DNA from: Stenotrophomonas acidaminiphila
Lineage (GTDB): Bacteria; Pseudomonadota; Gammaproteobacteria; Xanthomonadales; Xanthomonadaceae
NCBI RefSeq assembly: GCF_001431595.1
Contig: NZ_LDJO01000021.1
Coordinates: forward strand, 44,293-108,292
DNA length: 64,000 bases
Reading direction: 5' to 3'
The translations under genes and the position numbers were made by a program. Below, in pieces: positions 1 to 8,846 of the stretch. Each line of letters opens with the position of its first letter. Position 1 is the stretch's first letter. The notes beneath the pieces were generated by a model. It was given only the letters and a program-made list of their open reading frames with translations, did not search any database and had not been told where the DNA came from.

Positions 1-776
1 CGCTGTCGGCCATCGCCACCGCCACCCCGGGGACCGCGCCGCTGATCGTCAGCCACCAGCAGCAGCTGCCGTCGGCGACGATCTCGTTCAACCTGGCCCC
101 GGGCTACTCGCTGTCCGAAGGCGTGGCGGCGATCAACAAGGCCGTGGCAGCGCTGCAGCTGCCATCGCAGACGCAGGCGCAGTTCGTCGGTACCGCCGCC
201 GAGTTCTCCAGCAGCCAGACCGACGTGGTGTTGCTGCTGCTGGCCGCCATCGCGGTGATCTACATCGTGCTGGGCGTGCTCTACGAGAGCTGGATCCACC
301 CGTTGACCATCATCTCCACCCTGCCCCCGGCCGGCGTCGGCGCGCTGCTGGCGTTGTACCTGTGCGGGATGAGCCTGTCGGTGGACGGCATCGTCGGCAT
401 CGTGCTGCTGATCGGCATTGTCAAGAAGAACGCGATCATGATGATCGACTTCGCGCTGGACGCGCAGCGTGCCGGCATGAACGCGTTCGACGCGATCCGC
501 CGCGCCTGCCTGCTGCGCTTCCGCCCGATCATGATGACCACCGCCGCGGCCATGCTCGGCGCGCTGCCGCTGGCGCTGGGTACCGGCATCGGCTCGGAAC
601 TGCGGCGCCCGCTGGGCGTGGCCATCGTCGGCGGCCTGCTGCTCTCGCAGCTGGTCACGCTGTACACCACGCCGGTGATCTACCTGTACTTCGAGCGGTT
701 CTCCGAGTGGGCCGCGCGGCGCCGCGAGCGTCGCGCCGCCGCACGCCTGCAGGCGGCCGGCAAGCGCACGGCATGA
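1..776 (+). CDS. RND multidrug efflux permease, 3' part only
   Basis: The reading frame is open from base 3 and ends at a TGA at 774-776; the 5' part lies left of the window. About 257 C-terminal residues are visible. They hold the last periplasmic segment and the final membrane helices of an HAE1-type inner-membrane proton/drug antiporter, including the helix-loop [17 protein letters not shown] and the FRPIMMTT stretch. Family knowledge: such pumps work as a tripartite complex with a periplasmic adaptor and an outer-membrane channel. The next gene, a second RND permease, starts inside the stop codon (ATGA overlap), the arrangement of two-permease pumps such as MdtB/MdtC or MuxB/MuxC. Substrate is unknown. 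Confidence 0.93.
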   Translation, partial: LSAIATATPGTAPLIVSHQQQLPSATISFNLAPGYSLSEGVAAINKAVAALQLPSQTQAQFVGTAAEFSSSQTDVVLLLLAAIAVIYIVLGVLYESWIHPLTIISTLPPAGVGALLALYLCGMSLSVDGIVGIVLLIGIVKKNAIMMIDFALDAQRAGMNAFDAIRRACLLRFRPIMMTTAAAMLGALPLALGTGIGSELRRPLGVAIVGGLLLSQLVTLYTTPVIYLYFERFSEWAARRRERRAAARLQAAGKRTA

Positions 777-3700
777 ACATCTCCGCGCCCTTCATCAAGC
801 GCCCGATCGGCATCAGCCTGCTGGCCATCGGCCTGTTCTTCGCCGGGCTGCTGTGCTACCTGCGGCTGGGCGTTGCGGCGCTGCCGAACCTGTCGATCCC
901 GGTGATCTTCGTGCAGGCCAGCAACATCGGCGCCGACGCCGACACCATGGCCGCCACCGTCACCGCGCCGCTGGAGCGCCACCTCGGCCAGGTGCCCGGC
1001 ATCAGCACCATGCGCTCGAGCAGCAGCGACGGCCGCAGCATGGTGTTCCTGATGTTCGACACCAGCCGCGACATCGACGCGGCGGCGCAGGACGTGCAGG
1101 CGGCGATCAATGCCGCCATGGCCGACCTGCCGGCCGGCATCAACACGCCCACCTACCAGAAGGCCAACCCCAACGACGACCCGGTGATCGCGCTGTCGCT
1201 GACCTCGGACACGCAGTCGGTCGCGCAGCTCTACAACCTAGCCGACTCGCTGCTGGCCCAACGCCTGCGGCAGCTGCCCGGGGTATCGCAGGTGGACATC
1301 GCCGGCGCCTCGACCCCGGCGGTGCGGGTGGACCTCAACCTGCGCGCGATGAACGCGCTGGGGCTGAGCCCGGACGACCTGCGCAACGCCATGCGCGCGG
1401 CCAACGTGGCCTCGCCGCTGGGCTTCCTCGACGACGGCCGCAGCCAGACCGCCATCGTCCTCAACGACCAGGTGCGCAAGGCGGCCGATTTCGCCAACAT
1501 CGCCATCGCCAGCCACGACGGCGCGGTGGTGCGGCTGAAGGACATCGCCACCGTCTACGACGGCCAGCAGGACGCGTTCCAGGCGGCCTGGTTCAACGGC
1601 AGGCGCGGCGTGCTGATGTACGTGTACCTGCGCAGCGGCGCCAACCTGGTGGCGACCGTGGACCGGGTCAAGGCGGAGATGCCGGCACTGTCCAGCCATC
1701 TCGATGCCGGCACCACGCTCACCCCCTACTTCGACCGCACCCCGACCATCCGCGCGTCGCTGGCCGAGGTGCAGATCACCCTGATGATCAGCCTGGCGAT
1801 GGTGGTGCTGACCATGGCGCTGTTCCTGCGCCGGCTGGCGCCGACGCTGATCGCCGCGGTCACCGTGCCGCTGTCGCTGGCCGGCGCGGCGGTGGTGATG
1901 ATGACGCTGGGCTTCACCCTCAACAACCTGACCCTGCTGGCGCTGGTCATCGCCATCGGCTTCGTCGTCGACGACGCCATCGTGGTGATCGAGAACATCA
2001 TGCGCCACCTGGACGCCGGCATACCGCGCATGCAGGCGGCGATGGCCGGCGCGCGCGAGATCGGCTTCACCATCGTCTCCATCACCGCCTCGCTGGTGGC
2101 GGTGTTCCTGCCGATCATCTTCGCCCAGGGCATGCTCGGCGCGTTCTTCCGCGAGTTCACCCTGACCCTGGTGGCGGCGATCATGGTGTCGGCACTGGTG
2201 TCGCTGACCCTGACCCCGGCGCTGTGCGCGCGCTTCCTGCAGCCGCACGAGGCGCACGTGCGCGAGTCGCGCACCCACCGCCTGCTCGACCGCGTGCACG
2301 GCGGCATGCTGAAGGTGTACACGGTGGCGCTGGATTTCTCGCTGCGCCATGCGCTGCTGCTGGCGCTCACCCCGCTGCTGCTGATCGTGGCCACGTTCTA
2401 CCTGGCCGGCGCGGTCGGCAAGGGCAACTTCCCCGAGCAGGACACCGGCCTGATCTGGGGCCGCGCCAGCTCCAGCGCCACGGTGTCCTTCAACGAGATG
2501 AGCCAGCGCCAGCGGCGCCTGAGCGACATGTTCCTGGCCGACCCGGCGGTGAAGATGGTCGGCTCGCGGCTGGGTTCCAGCCGCCAGGGCAGCAGCGCGC
2601 AGTTCAACATCGAGCTCAGGACGATGGCCGAGGGGCGGCGCGAGCCGACCAGCCTGGTCGTGGCCCGGCTCAGCGCCAAGGCGGCGCAGTTCCCGGACCT
2701 GGACGTGCGCCTGCGCGCCATCCAGGACCTGCCTTCCGACGGCGGCGGCGGGGGTGGCCAGGGCGCGCAGAACCGGGTCACCCTGCAGGGCAACGATGCC
2801 GCGCAGCTGGCCGAATGGCTGCCGAAGCTGGTCGAGGTGCTGAAGCAGAACCCGAAGCTGCGCGACGTCGGCTCGGACGTGGACAAGGGCGGGCTGATGC
2901 AGAAGATCGTCATCGACCGCGAGAAGGCCTCGCGCCTGGGGGTGAGCATCGGCGCCATCGACGGTGCGCTGTACGGCGCCTTCGGCCAACGCCAGATCTC
3001 CACCATCTATGCCGATCTCAACCAGTACGGCGTGGTGGTGAACGCGCTGCCGGAACAGACCGGCAGTCCGGCGGCGATCGACGACGTGTACGTGGCCTCC
3101 AGCAGTGGCCAGATGATCCCGCTCACCGCCTTCGCCCACCAGGAACCCGGGCTGGCGCCGTCGCAGGTGACCCACCAGAACCAGTACACGGTGATGGACC
3201 TGAGCTACAACCTGGCGCCCGGCGTCAGCAGCGGCGAAGGCGATGCCATCGTCAAGGCCGCCATCGACGGCCTGCGCATGCCCGGAGACATCCGCCAGGC
3301 CGAACCCGGTGGCTTCCGCCAGGCGCTGGACCCGGCCGCGATGCTGATGCTGATCATCGCCGCCATCGCCACGGTCTACATCGTGCTGGGCATGCTGTAC
3401 GAGAACCTGGTGCACCCGGTGACGATCCTGTCCACCCTGCCGGCTGCCGGCATGGGCGCGCTGCTGGCGCTGTGGGTGACCAGCACCGACCTGTCGGTGA
3501 TCTCGACCATCGCCCTGGTGCTGCTGATCGGCATCGTCAAGAAGAACGCGATCATGATGATCGACTTCGCCCTGGTGGCGCAGCGCGAACACGGCATGTC
3601 GCCGGCCGAAGCGGTGCGCGAAGCCAGCATCGTGCGCTTCCGCCCGATCATGATGACCACGATGGTGGCGATCCTGGCGGCGCTGCCGCTGGCGATCGGC

Positions 3701-3892
3701 CTGGGCGAAGGCTCGGAACTGCGCCGCCCGCTGGGCATCGCGATGATCGGCGGCCTGCTGATCTCGCAGAGCCTGACCCTGCTCAGCACACCGGCGCTGT
3801 ACGTGATCTTCTCCTGCCTGCAGCAGCACTGGCGCAGCTGGCGCGCGCGCCGCCGCGAGCGCAGAAGCCAGCGGCGGATCGCGCGGGCCTGA
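773..3892 (+). CDS. RND multidrug efflux permease (MdtC/MuxC-like)
   Basis: A full-length RND permease of 1039 residues. It begins with a cytoplasmic stub and first helix ([10 protein letters not shown]), has two large periplasmic loops, and carries the proton-relay pair D400-D401 in [11 protein letters not shown]. The second half repeats the fold and ends with [12 protein letters not shown] and an Arg-rich tail. The ATG overlaps the stop of the preceding permease by 4 bp, so the two are translationally coupled and probably form a heteromeric pump. A Gly-rich stretch (GGGGGGQG, about residue 660) lies in the second periplasmic loop. No adaptor or outer-membrane gene follows; those would be upstream of the window. 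Substrate is inference only. Confidence 0.95.
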   Translation: MNISAPFIKRPIGISLLAIGLFFAGLLCYLRLGVAALPNLSIPVIFVQASNIGADADTMAATVTAPLERHLGQVPGISTMRSSSSDGRSMVFLMFDTSRDIDAAAQDVQAAINAAMADLPAGINTPTYQKANPNDDPVIALSLTSDTQSVAQLYNLADSLLAQRLRQLPGVSQVDIAGASTPAVRVDLNLRAMNALGLSPDDLRNAMRAANVASPLGFLDDGRSQTAIVLNDQVRKAADFANIAIASHDGAVVRLKDIATVYDGQQDAFQAAWFNGRRGVLMYVYLRSGANLVATVDRVKAEMPALSSHLDAGTTLTPYFDRTPTIRASLAEVQITLMISLAMVVLTMALFLRRLAPTLIAAVTVPLSLAGAAVVMMTLGFTLNNLTLLALVIAIGFVVDDAIVVIENIMRHLDAGIPRMQAAMAGAREIGFTIVSITASLVAVFLPIIFAQGMLGAFFREFTLTLVAAIMVSALVSLTLTPALCARFLQPHEAHVRESRTHRLLDRVHGGMLKVYTVALDFSLRHALLLALTPLLLIVATFYLAGAVGKGNFPEQDTGLIWGRASSSATVSFNEMSQRQRRLSDMFLADPAVKMVGSRLGSSRQGSSAQFNIELRTMAEGRREPTSLVVARLSAKAAQFPDLDVRLRAIQDLPSDGGGGGGQGAQNRVTLQGNDAAQLAEWLPKLVEVLKQNPKLRDVGSDVDKGGLMQKIVIDREKASRLGVSIGAIDGALYGAFGQRQISTIYADLNQYGVVVNALPEQTGSPAAIDDVYVASSSGQMIPLTAFAHQEPGLAPSQVTHQNQYTVMDLSYNLAPGVSSGEGDAIVKAAIDGLRMPGDIRQAEPGGFRQALDPAAMLMLIIAAIATVYIVLGMLYENLVHPVTILSTLPAAGMGALLALWVTSTDLSVISTIALVLLIGIVKKNAIMMIDFALVAQREHGMSPAEAVREASIVRFRPIMMTTMVAILAALPLAIGLGEGSELRRPLGIAMIGGLLISQSLTLLSTPALYVIFSCLQQHWRSWRARRRERRSQRRIARA

Positions 3893-4140
3893 TCGTCTCC
3901 CGCACGCGGCTACGTTCTGCTGGAGCGTAGCCGGGAAGGTCTCTGCCGGGCATTGCACGGCACGACGGGAATCTCCATCGCTGCGGCGCAGCCGTCACCC
4001 CGGCCAACGGCTGCGTGCGGTTTGTACGCGCGGGTTCCCGTCCGCAGCGACGTGGCCGGCGGACGGAGGCCGCAAGCGGAAGGGGCAAGGACAGCCGCGC
4101 CGGCAGCCGGCGTGTCCAGCGCCGGCCCCGTCGCCATGGA
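3893..4140. other. Intergenic gap between convergent genes
   Basis: About 250 bases between the convergent RND permease and hglS genes. Just after the permease stop there is an 8-bp inverted repeat (3907-3914 with 3926-3933, CGGCTACG/CGTAGCCG) that could act as a terminator stem, but it has no T run. I see no credible gene in the rest. Confidence 0.4.
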
Positions 4141-5505
4141 TCAGGCCACCAACTGCGCCAGCGATTCCGCCTGCAGGCGCTCGTAGATCGCGAACTCGTC
4201 GGCTACCGTCGCCCCCAGCGCCTGCTCGAACGCCTCGCGGTTGGCGCGCGCCGCATAGGCGCGCTGCTCCTCGCCGCCCAGGTTGGACTGGAAGATGCCC
4301 GCGGCGCTGACCGGCAGGAAGTCCTCGTAGACGATGGGTTCGGCGACCGCCAGGCCACGCTCGATCAGTACCTCGGCCGGCAGCCCGCGCTCGGCCGCCG
4401 GCAGCGCGCGGCCGGCATCGGTCAGCACGTAGCGGTAGTAGCCCAGGCCCTCGCGGCGCAGGGTGGCGTGGTCGTCGGGGAAGCCGGCGAATGCCGCCTG
4501 CAGGCGCTGCATGTAGTCGCCACCGGTGCTGCCGGCGCCGCCGTTGTCGCGCGCCTGGGCCAGCAGCGCGTCGTACAGCGCGCGGCCCTTGGGGGTCAGT
4601 GCCAGGCCGCGCTGTTCGATCTCGCCGAAGCGCGCGGTATGGGTGCCGGCGGCGTTGTCCTCGCCCGACGGGAAGTGCACCAGTTCCTCCAGCGCCTTGA
4701 AGCTGGTCTGGCGCAGCAGGATCGGGCACGCGCGGCGCGGCGGGCCTTCGATGACCGCCTTGGCGGCAAGGCCACGCGCCTGCATCGCCGCCTGCGCGGC
4801 ATCGATGTCGAGGGTGCGCGGGGTCAGGTGGTTGATGTGCGGTCCGCGGAAGCTGACCACGTCGGCCACCAGCCGGTGCGCGGCATGCAGGGCGTGGTAG
4901 GTCTGCAGCGACACGGTGGCCTCGTTGTGCCAGCGGAAGGTTTCCAGCGCCTCGACCACGAAGCGCCAGGCGTCCTCGCCGGACAGGCCGCCATCGCGCT
5001 CGCACTGCTCGATGAGCTGCAGCACGCCCGGGGTGAAGATCGTGCGCCGCGACAGGATCCCGGCCGCCTGCGCGCGCAGTGCCTCGTCCTCGATCAGCTC
5101 CAGCCGCAGCAGCGAGGTGAACACGCGGAACGGATTGCGGTTGAGCGATTCGCCATCGACCGGGCGGAACGCGGTGGAGTGCACCGGCACGCCGGCCACC
5201 GACAGATCGTAGTAACCCACCGGCTGCATGCCCATCACCGCGAACAGGCGGCGCAGCGTGGACAGCTCCTGCGCGGTACCGACCCGGATCGCGCCGTGGC
5301 GCTCCACGTCCAGGCGCTCGCGCTCGCCGCTGCGCTGCATCTGCGCGGCCAGCTCCGGCTGCGCGTCCAGCACGCCGGCATTGACCTCGCCGACCAGTTC
5401 CACGAGGGTGCCGTACAGCGGCACCTCGGTGCGGTACATGTGCGACATCGCCTGCGAGAACAGGCTGCGGATGTGGTCGGTCGAGACGAAACGGTCGGCG
5501 GTCAT
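4141..5505 (-). CDS. hglS: 2-oxoadipate dioxygenase/decarboxylase (HglS/YdcJ, DUF1338)
   Basis: A 454-residue member of the DUF1338/VOC-fold family. Family knowledge: HglS is an Fe(II) enzyme converting 2-oxoadipate to D-2-hydroxyglutarate in D-lysine and 2-aminoadipate catabolism. The expected metal and substrate residues are present: H70 and R74 in ERHGAIR, H226 in GPHINHL, and a glutamate at 295 in RFGEIEQRG. The ATG at 5505 (MTADRFVSTDHI) is chosen because it gives the usual family length and this residue numbering; an in-frame upstream ATG at 5577 would add 24 Arg/Pro-rich residues. No lysine-catabolic partner genes are adjacent, although a DAP decarboxylase that makes lysine lies 12 kb to the right. 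Confidence 0.88.
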   Translation of the reverse strand: MTADRFVSTDHIRSLFSQAMSHMYRTEVPLYGTLVELVGEVNAGVLDAQPELAAQMQRSGERERLDVERHGAIRVGTAQELSTLRRLFAVMGMQPVGYYDLSVAGVPVHSTAFRPVDGESLNRNPFRVFTSLLRLELIEDEALRAQAAGILSRRTIFTPGVLQLIEQCERDGGLSGEDAWRFVVEALETFRWHNEATVSLQTYHALHAAHRLVADVVSFRGPHINHLTPRTLDIDAAQAAMQARGLAAKAVIEGPPRRACPILLRQTSFKALEELVHFPSGEDNAAGTHTARFGEIEQRGLALTPKGRALYDALLAQARDNGGAGSTGGDYMQRLQAAFAGFPDDHATLRREGLGYYRYVLTDAGRALPAAERGLPAEVLIERGLAVAEPIVYEDFLPVSAAGIFQSNLGGEEQRAYAARANREAFEQALGATVADEFAIYERLQAESLAQLVA

Positions 5506-5629
5506 GGCGGGGCGCGCGGCGCGGCAGGGGAAACCGCCATTTTCGCCCGGATGGGGCCGCGGGGTCATCCATTGCATCGGTTACTTTCGCGGTGCCGTCG
5601 CCGCATCCGCCGTGAGGTGCCCCGGCCGC

Positions 5630-6223
5630 TCAGTCCGGTGCGCGGGCGGCCGCGTCGCGCCGCGCGCGGTCGCCGAGCTGGCGCTGCAGCAGCGCATCCA
5701 GCCGGACCGGACGGTCCCAATGGTCGTAGCTGGCGACCAGGGCGTGGCGCACCGCGCGCCAGTGCAGGTTCTCCGGTGCCACCGCCAGGCTTTCCACCAC
5801 GGCTCTCCAGCCTTCGCCCGGGAGCCGGGTGCGCGCCTGCACCGGCTCGCGGCAGCTGGCACCGATGGCCTGGCCCCAGAAGCAGGCGAACCAGATGTCG
5901 CCGGCCGCCCAGCCATGCTGCTGCATCAGCGCCTGGACGTAGCCGCGGCGCGCGCCGCCATAGCGCACCAGCTCGTCGATGAAGGCGTCGGGGTAGCGCT
6001 CGGCGTAGCGGTTGACGTCGGCCAGCTGGCGGTCGAGCCAGGCGTCGCCGGTACCCGGGTCGTAGGCAGGCGCGGTCGCTGCCGGGGCCGCCGCGGCTTC
6101 CTGCGCCACAGCCACCCCGGGAAAGGCGGACACCGCGGAAACACACGCGAGCAACGCGGGCAGGCAACCACGCAGCCACGCCACCCGCGGCCCGGCCTGC
6201 GCGCGCCGCGCGTTGCGGTTCAT
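5630..6223 (-). CDS. Secreted conserved hypothetical protein
   Basis: A 197-residue protein of unknown function. The start MNRNARRAQ overlaps the stop of the upstream HAD gene by 4 bp (ATGA), which supports this start and an operon. An Arg-rich n-region, a hydrophobic stretch (LPALLACVSAVSAF) and an Ala-rich cleavage region (VAVAQEAAAA) indicate a Sec signal peptide. The mature part is rich in W and aromatic residues (GWAAGDIWFACFWGQ) with two Cys that could pair in the periplasm. I recognise no named domain. Confidence 0.75.
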   Translation of the reverse strand: MNRNARRAQAGPRVAWLRGCLPALLACVSAVSAFPGVAVAQEAAAAPAATAPAYDPGTGDAWLDRQLADVNRYAERYPDAFIDELVRYGGARRGYVQALMQQHGWAAGDIWFACFWGQAIGASCREPVQARTRLPGEGWRAVVESLAVAPENLHWRAVRHALVASYDHWDRPVRLDALLQRQLGDRARRDAAARAPD

Positions 6224-6969
6224 CGCCCGGCCGCTTCGATCGCGGCCACCGCCTGCGGCCACTGCCAGGCGGTATCGGCCAGGCGCAGGCGCGGTTCGTC
6301 GCTGGACACGCCGTGCTCGGCCTCGTGCGCCCAGGTCACCGCATACGGGGTGTGCACGCCCCAGCCGCCGAGCGCCAGCACCGGCTCGATGTCCGAGCGC
6401 AGCGAATTGCCGACCATCACGAAGCGCTCGGCCGGCAGGTTGAACTCGGCCAGCACCCGGGCATAGGTGGACGGGTCCTTTTCCGAGACGATCTCGATGC
6501 GCGGGAACAGGTCGCGCAACCCGGAACGTTCGATCTTCTGTTCCTGGTGGAACAGGTCGCCCTTGGTGATGAGTACCACCGGCCAGCGTGCGGCGATGGC
6601 GGACACCGCCTCGCGCACGCCGTCGATCACCTCCACCGGGTGCTGCAGGGTGCGGCGGCCGATCTCGACGATCTGGCGCAGGTGCGCGGCGGAAATGCGC
6701 TCGTCGGTCAATTCGATGGCCGCTTCGATCATCGACAGGGTCATGCCCTTGGCGCCGTAGCCGAACACCGCCAGGTTGCGCCGCTCCACCTTGAGCAGGT
6801 GCTGCGCGGTACCGGCATCGTGCAGGTCGACGTAGTGGCCGAGGATGGACTCGAATTCCTGTTCGGCCTGGCGGTAGAAGTCCTCGCTCTTCCAGAGCGT
6901 GTCGTCACCGTCGAAGCCGACCAGGCCGATGCCGGGGGAATGTGCCGAAGCGTGGGATGCGGATGTCAT
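6220..6969 (-). CDS. HAD-superfamily hydrolase
   Basis: A 249-residue cytoplasmic HAD phosphatase-like protein. Motif I is FDGDDTLW, with nucleophile D20 and acid/base D22. Motif II is in VVLITKGD with T/K preserved, and motif IV-type residues appear in MVGNSLRSDIEP. Between motifs I and II there is an alpha-helical cap (about residues 30-110), as in the phosphoglycolate-phosphatase-like group. It overlaps the downstream secreted hypothetical gene by 4 bp. Substrate cannot be inferred from the sequence. Confidence 0.9.
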   Translation of the reverse strand: MTSASHASAHSPGIGLVGFDGDDTLWKSEDFYRQAEQEFESILGHYVDLHDAGTAQHLLKVERRNLAVFGYGAKGMTLSMIEAAIELTDERISAAHLRQIVEIGRRTLQHPVEVIDGVREAVSAIAARWPVVLITKGDLFHQEQKIERSGLRDLFPRIEIVSEKDPSTYARVLAEFNLPAERFVMVGNSLRSDIEPVLALGGWGVHTPYAVTWAHEAEHGVSSDEPRLRLADTAWQWPQAVAAIEAAGR

Positions 6970-7001
6970 GCCGCACAGGATAGCAACCGGCCCATGCGGA
7001 A

Positions 7002-7022
7002 GGAGCGGCCTGCGGCCGCTCC
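7002..7022. repeat. Perfect 9-bp-stem hairpin between two minus-strand genes
   Basis: GGAGCGGCC and GGCCGCTCC are separated by TGC. It sits between the stop of the EF-hand gene and the start of the HAD gene, both on the minus strand. It could end transcription of the EF-hand gene or be a short extragenic palindrome. There is no T run, so terminator function is uncertain. Confidence 0.45.
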
Positions 7023-7054
7023 TCCGGGGACATGGCGTTACCGCCGCCGCTGCG

Positions 7055-7393
7055 TTACTTCTGCTGCGAGGCGCTGTAGGTGCGGTATTCGTCCGGGGTC
7101 AGCTTGCCGTCCTTGTCGGCATCGGCGGCGTCGAACACCTGCGCCAGCCCGGCATGGGCCTGCGATTCGGCGCGGCTGATGCTGCCGTCGCCGTCGGTGT
7201 CCAGGCTGGCCCACGACTGGCCAGTGCCGCCGGCCGCCGCGTCGGCGGCGGTGGCCTGCCCGGTCTGTGCCGCCTGCCCGTGGGCCTGGTGTTCCTGCTC
7301 GGCCTTGGGGTCCTGGGCCATGGCCGGCATGGCCAGCACGGCACCGGCGACGGCGACGAGGGCGAACAGCGGGTTGCGGTTGCGAATGGTCAT
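7055..7393 (-). CDS. Secreted EF-hand calcium-binding protein
   Basis: A 112-residue protein with a signal peptide (residues 1-26, ending AMPAMAQ) followed by a Gln/Ala/His-rich linker and two EF-hand loops: DTDGDGSISRAE (about 65-76) and DADKDGKLTPDE (about 91-102). Both loops keep Asp at 1, 3 and 5 and Glu at 12, so both should bind Ca2+ in the periplasm. A good ribosome binding site (AGGAGG, 8-9 bases upstream) supports the ATG at 7393. Function beyond calcium binding is unknown. Confidence 0.88.
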   Translation of the reverse strand: MTIRNRNPLFALVAVAGAVLAMPAMAQDPKAEQEHQAHGQAAQTGQATAADAAAGGTGQSWASLDTDGDGSISRAESQAHAGLAQVFDAADADKDGKLTPDEYRTYSASQQK

Positions 7394-7616
7394 CAGGGGG
7401 TTCCTCCTGCGGTTCTGGAAAGCGCGGTGATTCCGCACGCCGCCACCCTCGCAGGCCCGTCCTGAATCGCGCACGCCCCGCGGAACGGCCACAGACACGG
7501 TGTTAACCAACGCACGCGCGCAAGCCGCTACCGCCCTGGTTAGCGATGCGTGAGCCGCAGGTAAGCCATGCATTCGGGCGTTCCATCCACGGCACGCCCG
7601 CGTGGATCGGGCGGCG

Positions 7617-7997
7617 TCAGTCGCCGCGGGTGTCGCCTTCCGCGGCGACGCGCGGGCTGAACGCCCGCCATCCGAGCCCCACGCCGACCAGCGCACCGGC
7701 GACTTCCAGCACCACCCGCGTCCCCAACTGGTCGGGATCGTGGATACCGGCCAGCGCCAGCCGCGCATACAGCGGCGACTCCAGCTGCACCATGCCCAGG
7801 TAGAACAGGTTCCAGCCGTCCACGCCGGCACCGATGGCAACCGCGGCCAGGCACGGCCAGGCGATGGCATGGCCCGCCGACAGGCCGGTGCGACGGCACA
7901 CCTGCCACCACAGGAAGAACACCACGAAACCGACCGCCAGCGCGATCAGGGCTGCTTCCAGCGAGCCCAGCAGGCCGTAGTGGAGTTCCAGGTTCAT
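7617..7997 (-). CDS. Small hypothetical membrane protein
   Basis: A 126-residue protein starting MNLELHYGLLGSLEAALIAL, with about three or four hydrophobic helices (residues 9-30, 45-62 and 90-108 are clearest) and short charged loops. It reads as an inner-membrane protein of unknown function. The ATG at 7997 is preferred to a longer in-frame version because it begins just before the first helix. No domain is recognised and there is no operon partner: the gap to the EF-hand gene is about 220 bp and nothing recognisable lies in it. Confidence 0.6.
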   Translation of the reverse strand: MNLELHYGLLGSLEAALIALAVGFVVFFLWWQVCRRTGLSAGHAIAWPCLAAVAIGAGVDGWNLFYLGMVQLESPLYARLALAGIHDPDQLGTRVVLEVAGALVGVGLGWRAFSPRVAAEGDTRGD

Positions 7998-8090
7998 CGT
8001 TTTCCGGTCATGGCAACGGGGAGACCGCAGTGTAGCCGGCCGCATCCTGCCCGCAGGCGCGGCGGCCGCGACGCGGCTTTCGTGGCGACA

Positions 8091-8115
8091 CCAGCGCCGC
8101 GTGGTGCGGCGCTGG
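8091..8115. terminator. Strong hairpin at the 3' end of the vanX-like operon
   Basis: A perfect 10-bp stem (CCAGCGCCGC / GCGGCGCTGG) with a 5-base loop, 6 bases past the stop of the D-Ala-D-Ala dipeptidase gene on the minus strand. Position suggests a transcription end or a 3'-stabilising structure. No T run is present. Confidence 0.5.
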
Positions 8116-8120
8116 TCGCG

Positions 8121-8843
8121 CTAGCGCACCGGGAAGTCGTAGGCGGTATCGGGGGCCGGCTCGGGCCGGAACGTGTAGTGCCACCATTCCATGGGGTAGT
8201 TGGCGAAGCCTTCGGCGCCCATCGCGTCGAGCAGCAGCCGGCGATTGTCGCGCTGCCGGGCAGTGATGTCCGGGCTGTCGGTATGCGCCAGCGGATCGAA
8301 CCGGTCGAAGCCGGTGCCCATGTCCAGTTCCACGCAGTCGCCCTGGCGGCAGTCGAGCAGGCCCAGGTCCACGGTGGCGCCGCGGCTGTGGCCGGAATGC
8401 TCGGCGATGTAGCCGTCCAGCAACCGGCTCTTGTCGATGTTCGGGTAGTAGCGGGCCTTGGCCTGCTGGTCGGCCGGGTCGTGCGCCCAGGCGACGAACG
8501 ACTGCACCGAGCGTACCGGGCGGTAGCAGTCGTACAGGCGCAGCGCGTGGCCCTGCGCCTGCAGCGTGCGCTGCACGCGCGCCAGCGCCTGCGCGACCGG
8601 CGCGAGCAGGTAGCAGCGCGGCGCGTCGTAACCGGGCACCGGCCGGCCGGTGAAGTTGTCGCTGCCGGCATAGCGCATGTCCAGCGAGAACCCGGGCGCC
8701 AGGGTGGCGACATCCAGCATGCCGGCCTGCGCCGGCGTGGCGGCCGGGGACACCGCCGGCACCGCCGCCTGCGCCGCGGCGCAGGCGGCCAGCGCAGGCA
8801 ACGCGATCCAACACCGGAGATTCATGGCAATGGCTCTGCGCAT
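8121..8843 (-). CDS. D-alanyl-D-alanine dipeptidase, VanX/DdpX type (M15D)
   Basis: A 240-residue secreted zinc dipeptidase. It has an N-terminal signal sequence (to about AAAQA) and the M15D signatures: SGHSRGATVDL (zinc His and Asp) and EWWHYTF (catalytic Glu, zinc His). Family knowledge: these enzymes split D-Ala-D-Ala, which allows it to be used as a nutrient or removed. The ATG at 8843 lies 3 bp after the stop of the SIS-domain gene, suggesting coupling; ATG 8825 (MNLRCW) is an alternative that also leaves a signal peptide. It is the last gene of the operon headed by the first TonB receptor. Confidence 0.9.
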   Translation of the reverse strand: MRRAIAMNLRCWIALPALAACAAAQAAVPAVSPAATPAQAGMLDVATLAPGFSLDMRYAGSDNFTGRPVPGYDAPRCYLLAPVAQALARVQRTLQAQGHALRLYDCYRPVRSVQSFVAWAHDPADQQAKARYYPNIDKSRLLDGYIAEHSGHSRGATVDLGLLDCRQGDCVELDMGTGFDRFDPLAHTDSPDITARQRDNRRLLLDAMGAEGFANYPMEWWHYTFRPEPAPDTAYDFPVR

Positions 8844-8846
8844 GGC

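Noticed and set aside
1238..3958. A 906-codon minus-strand open frame opposite the second RND permease
   Set aside because: Its translation is a low-complexity His/Gln/Arg/Ala string typical of the antisense of a GC-rich gene, and the plus strand has an intact RND permease.
4141..5505. HglS as a member of the muropeptide locus
   Set aside because: It is separated by several unrelated genes and lacks the shared promoter motif; only a weak metabolic link through lysine remains.
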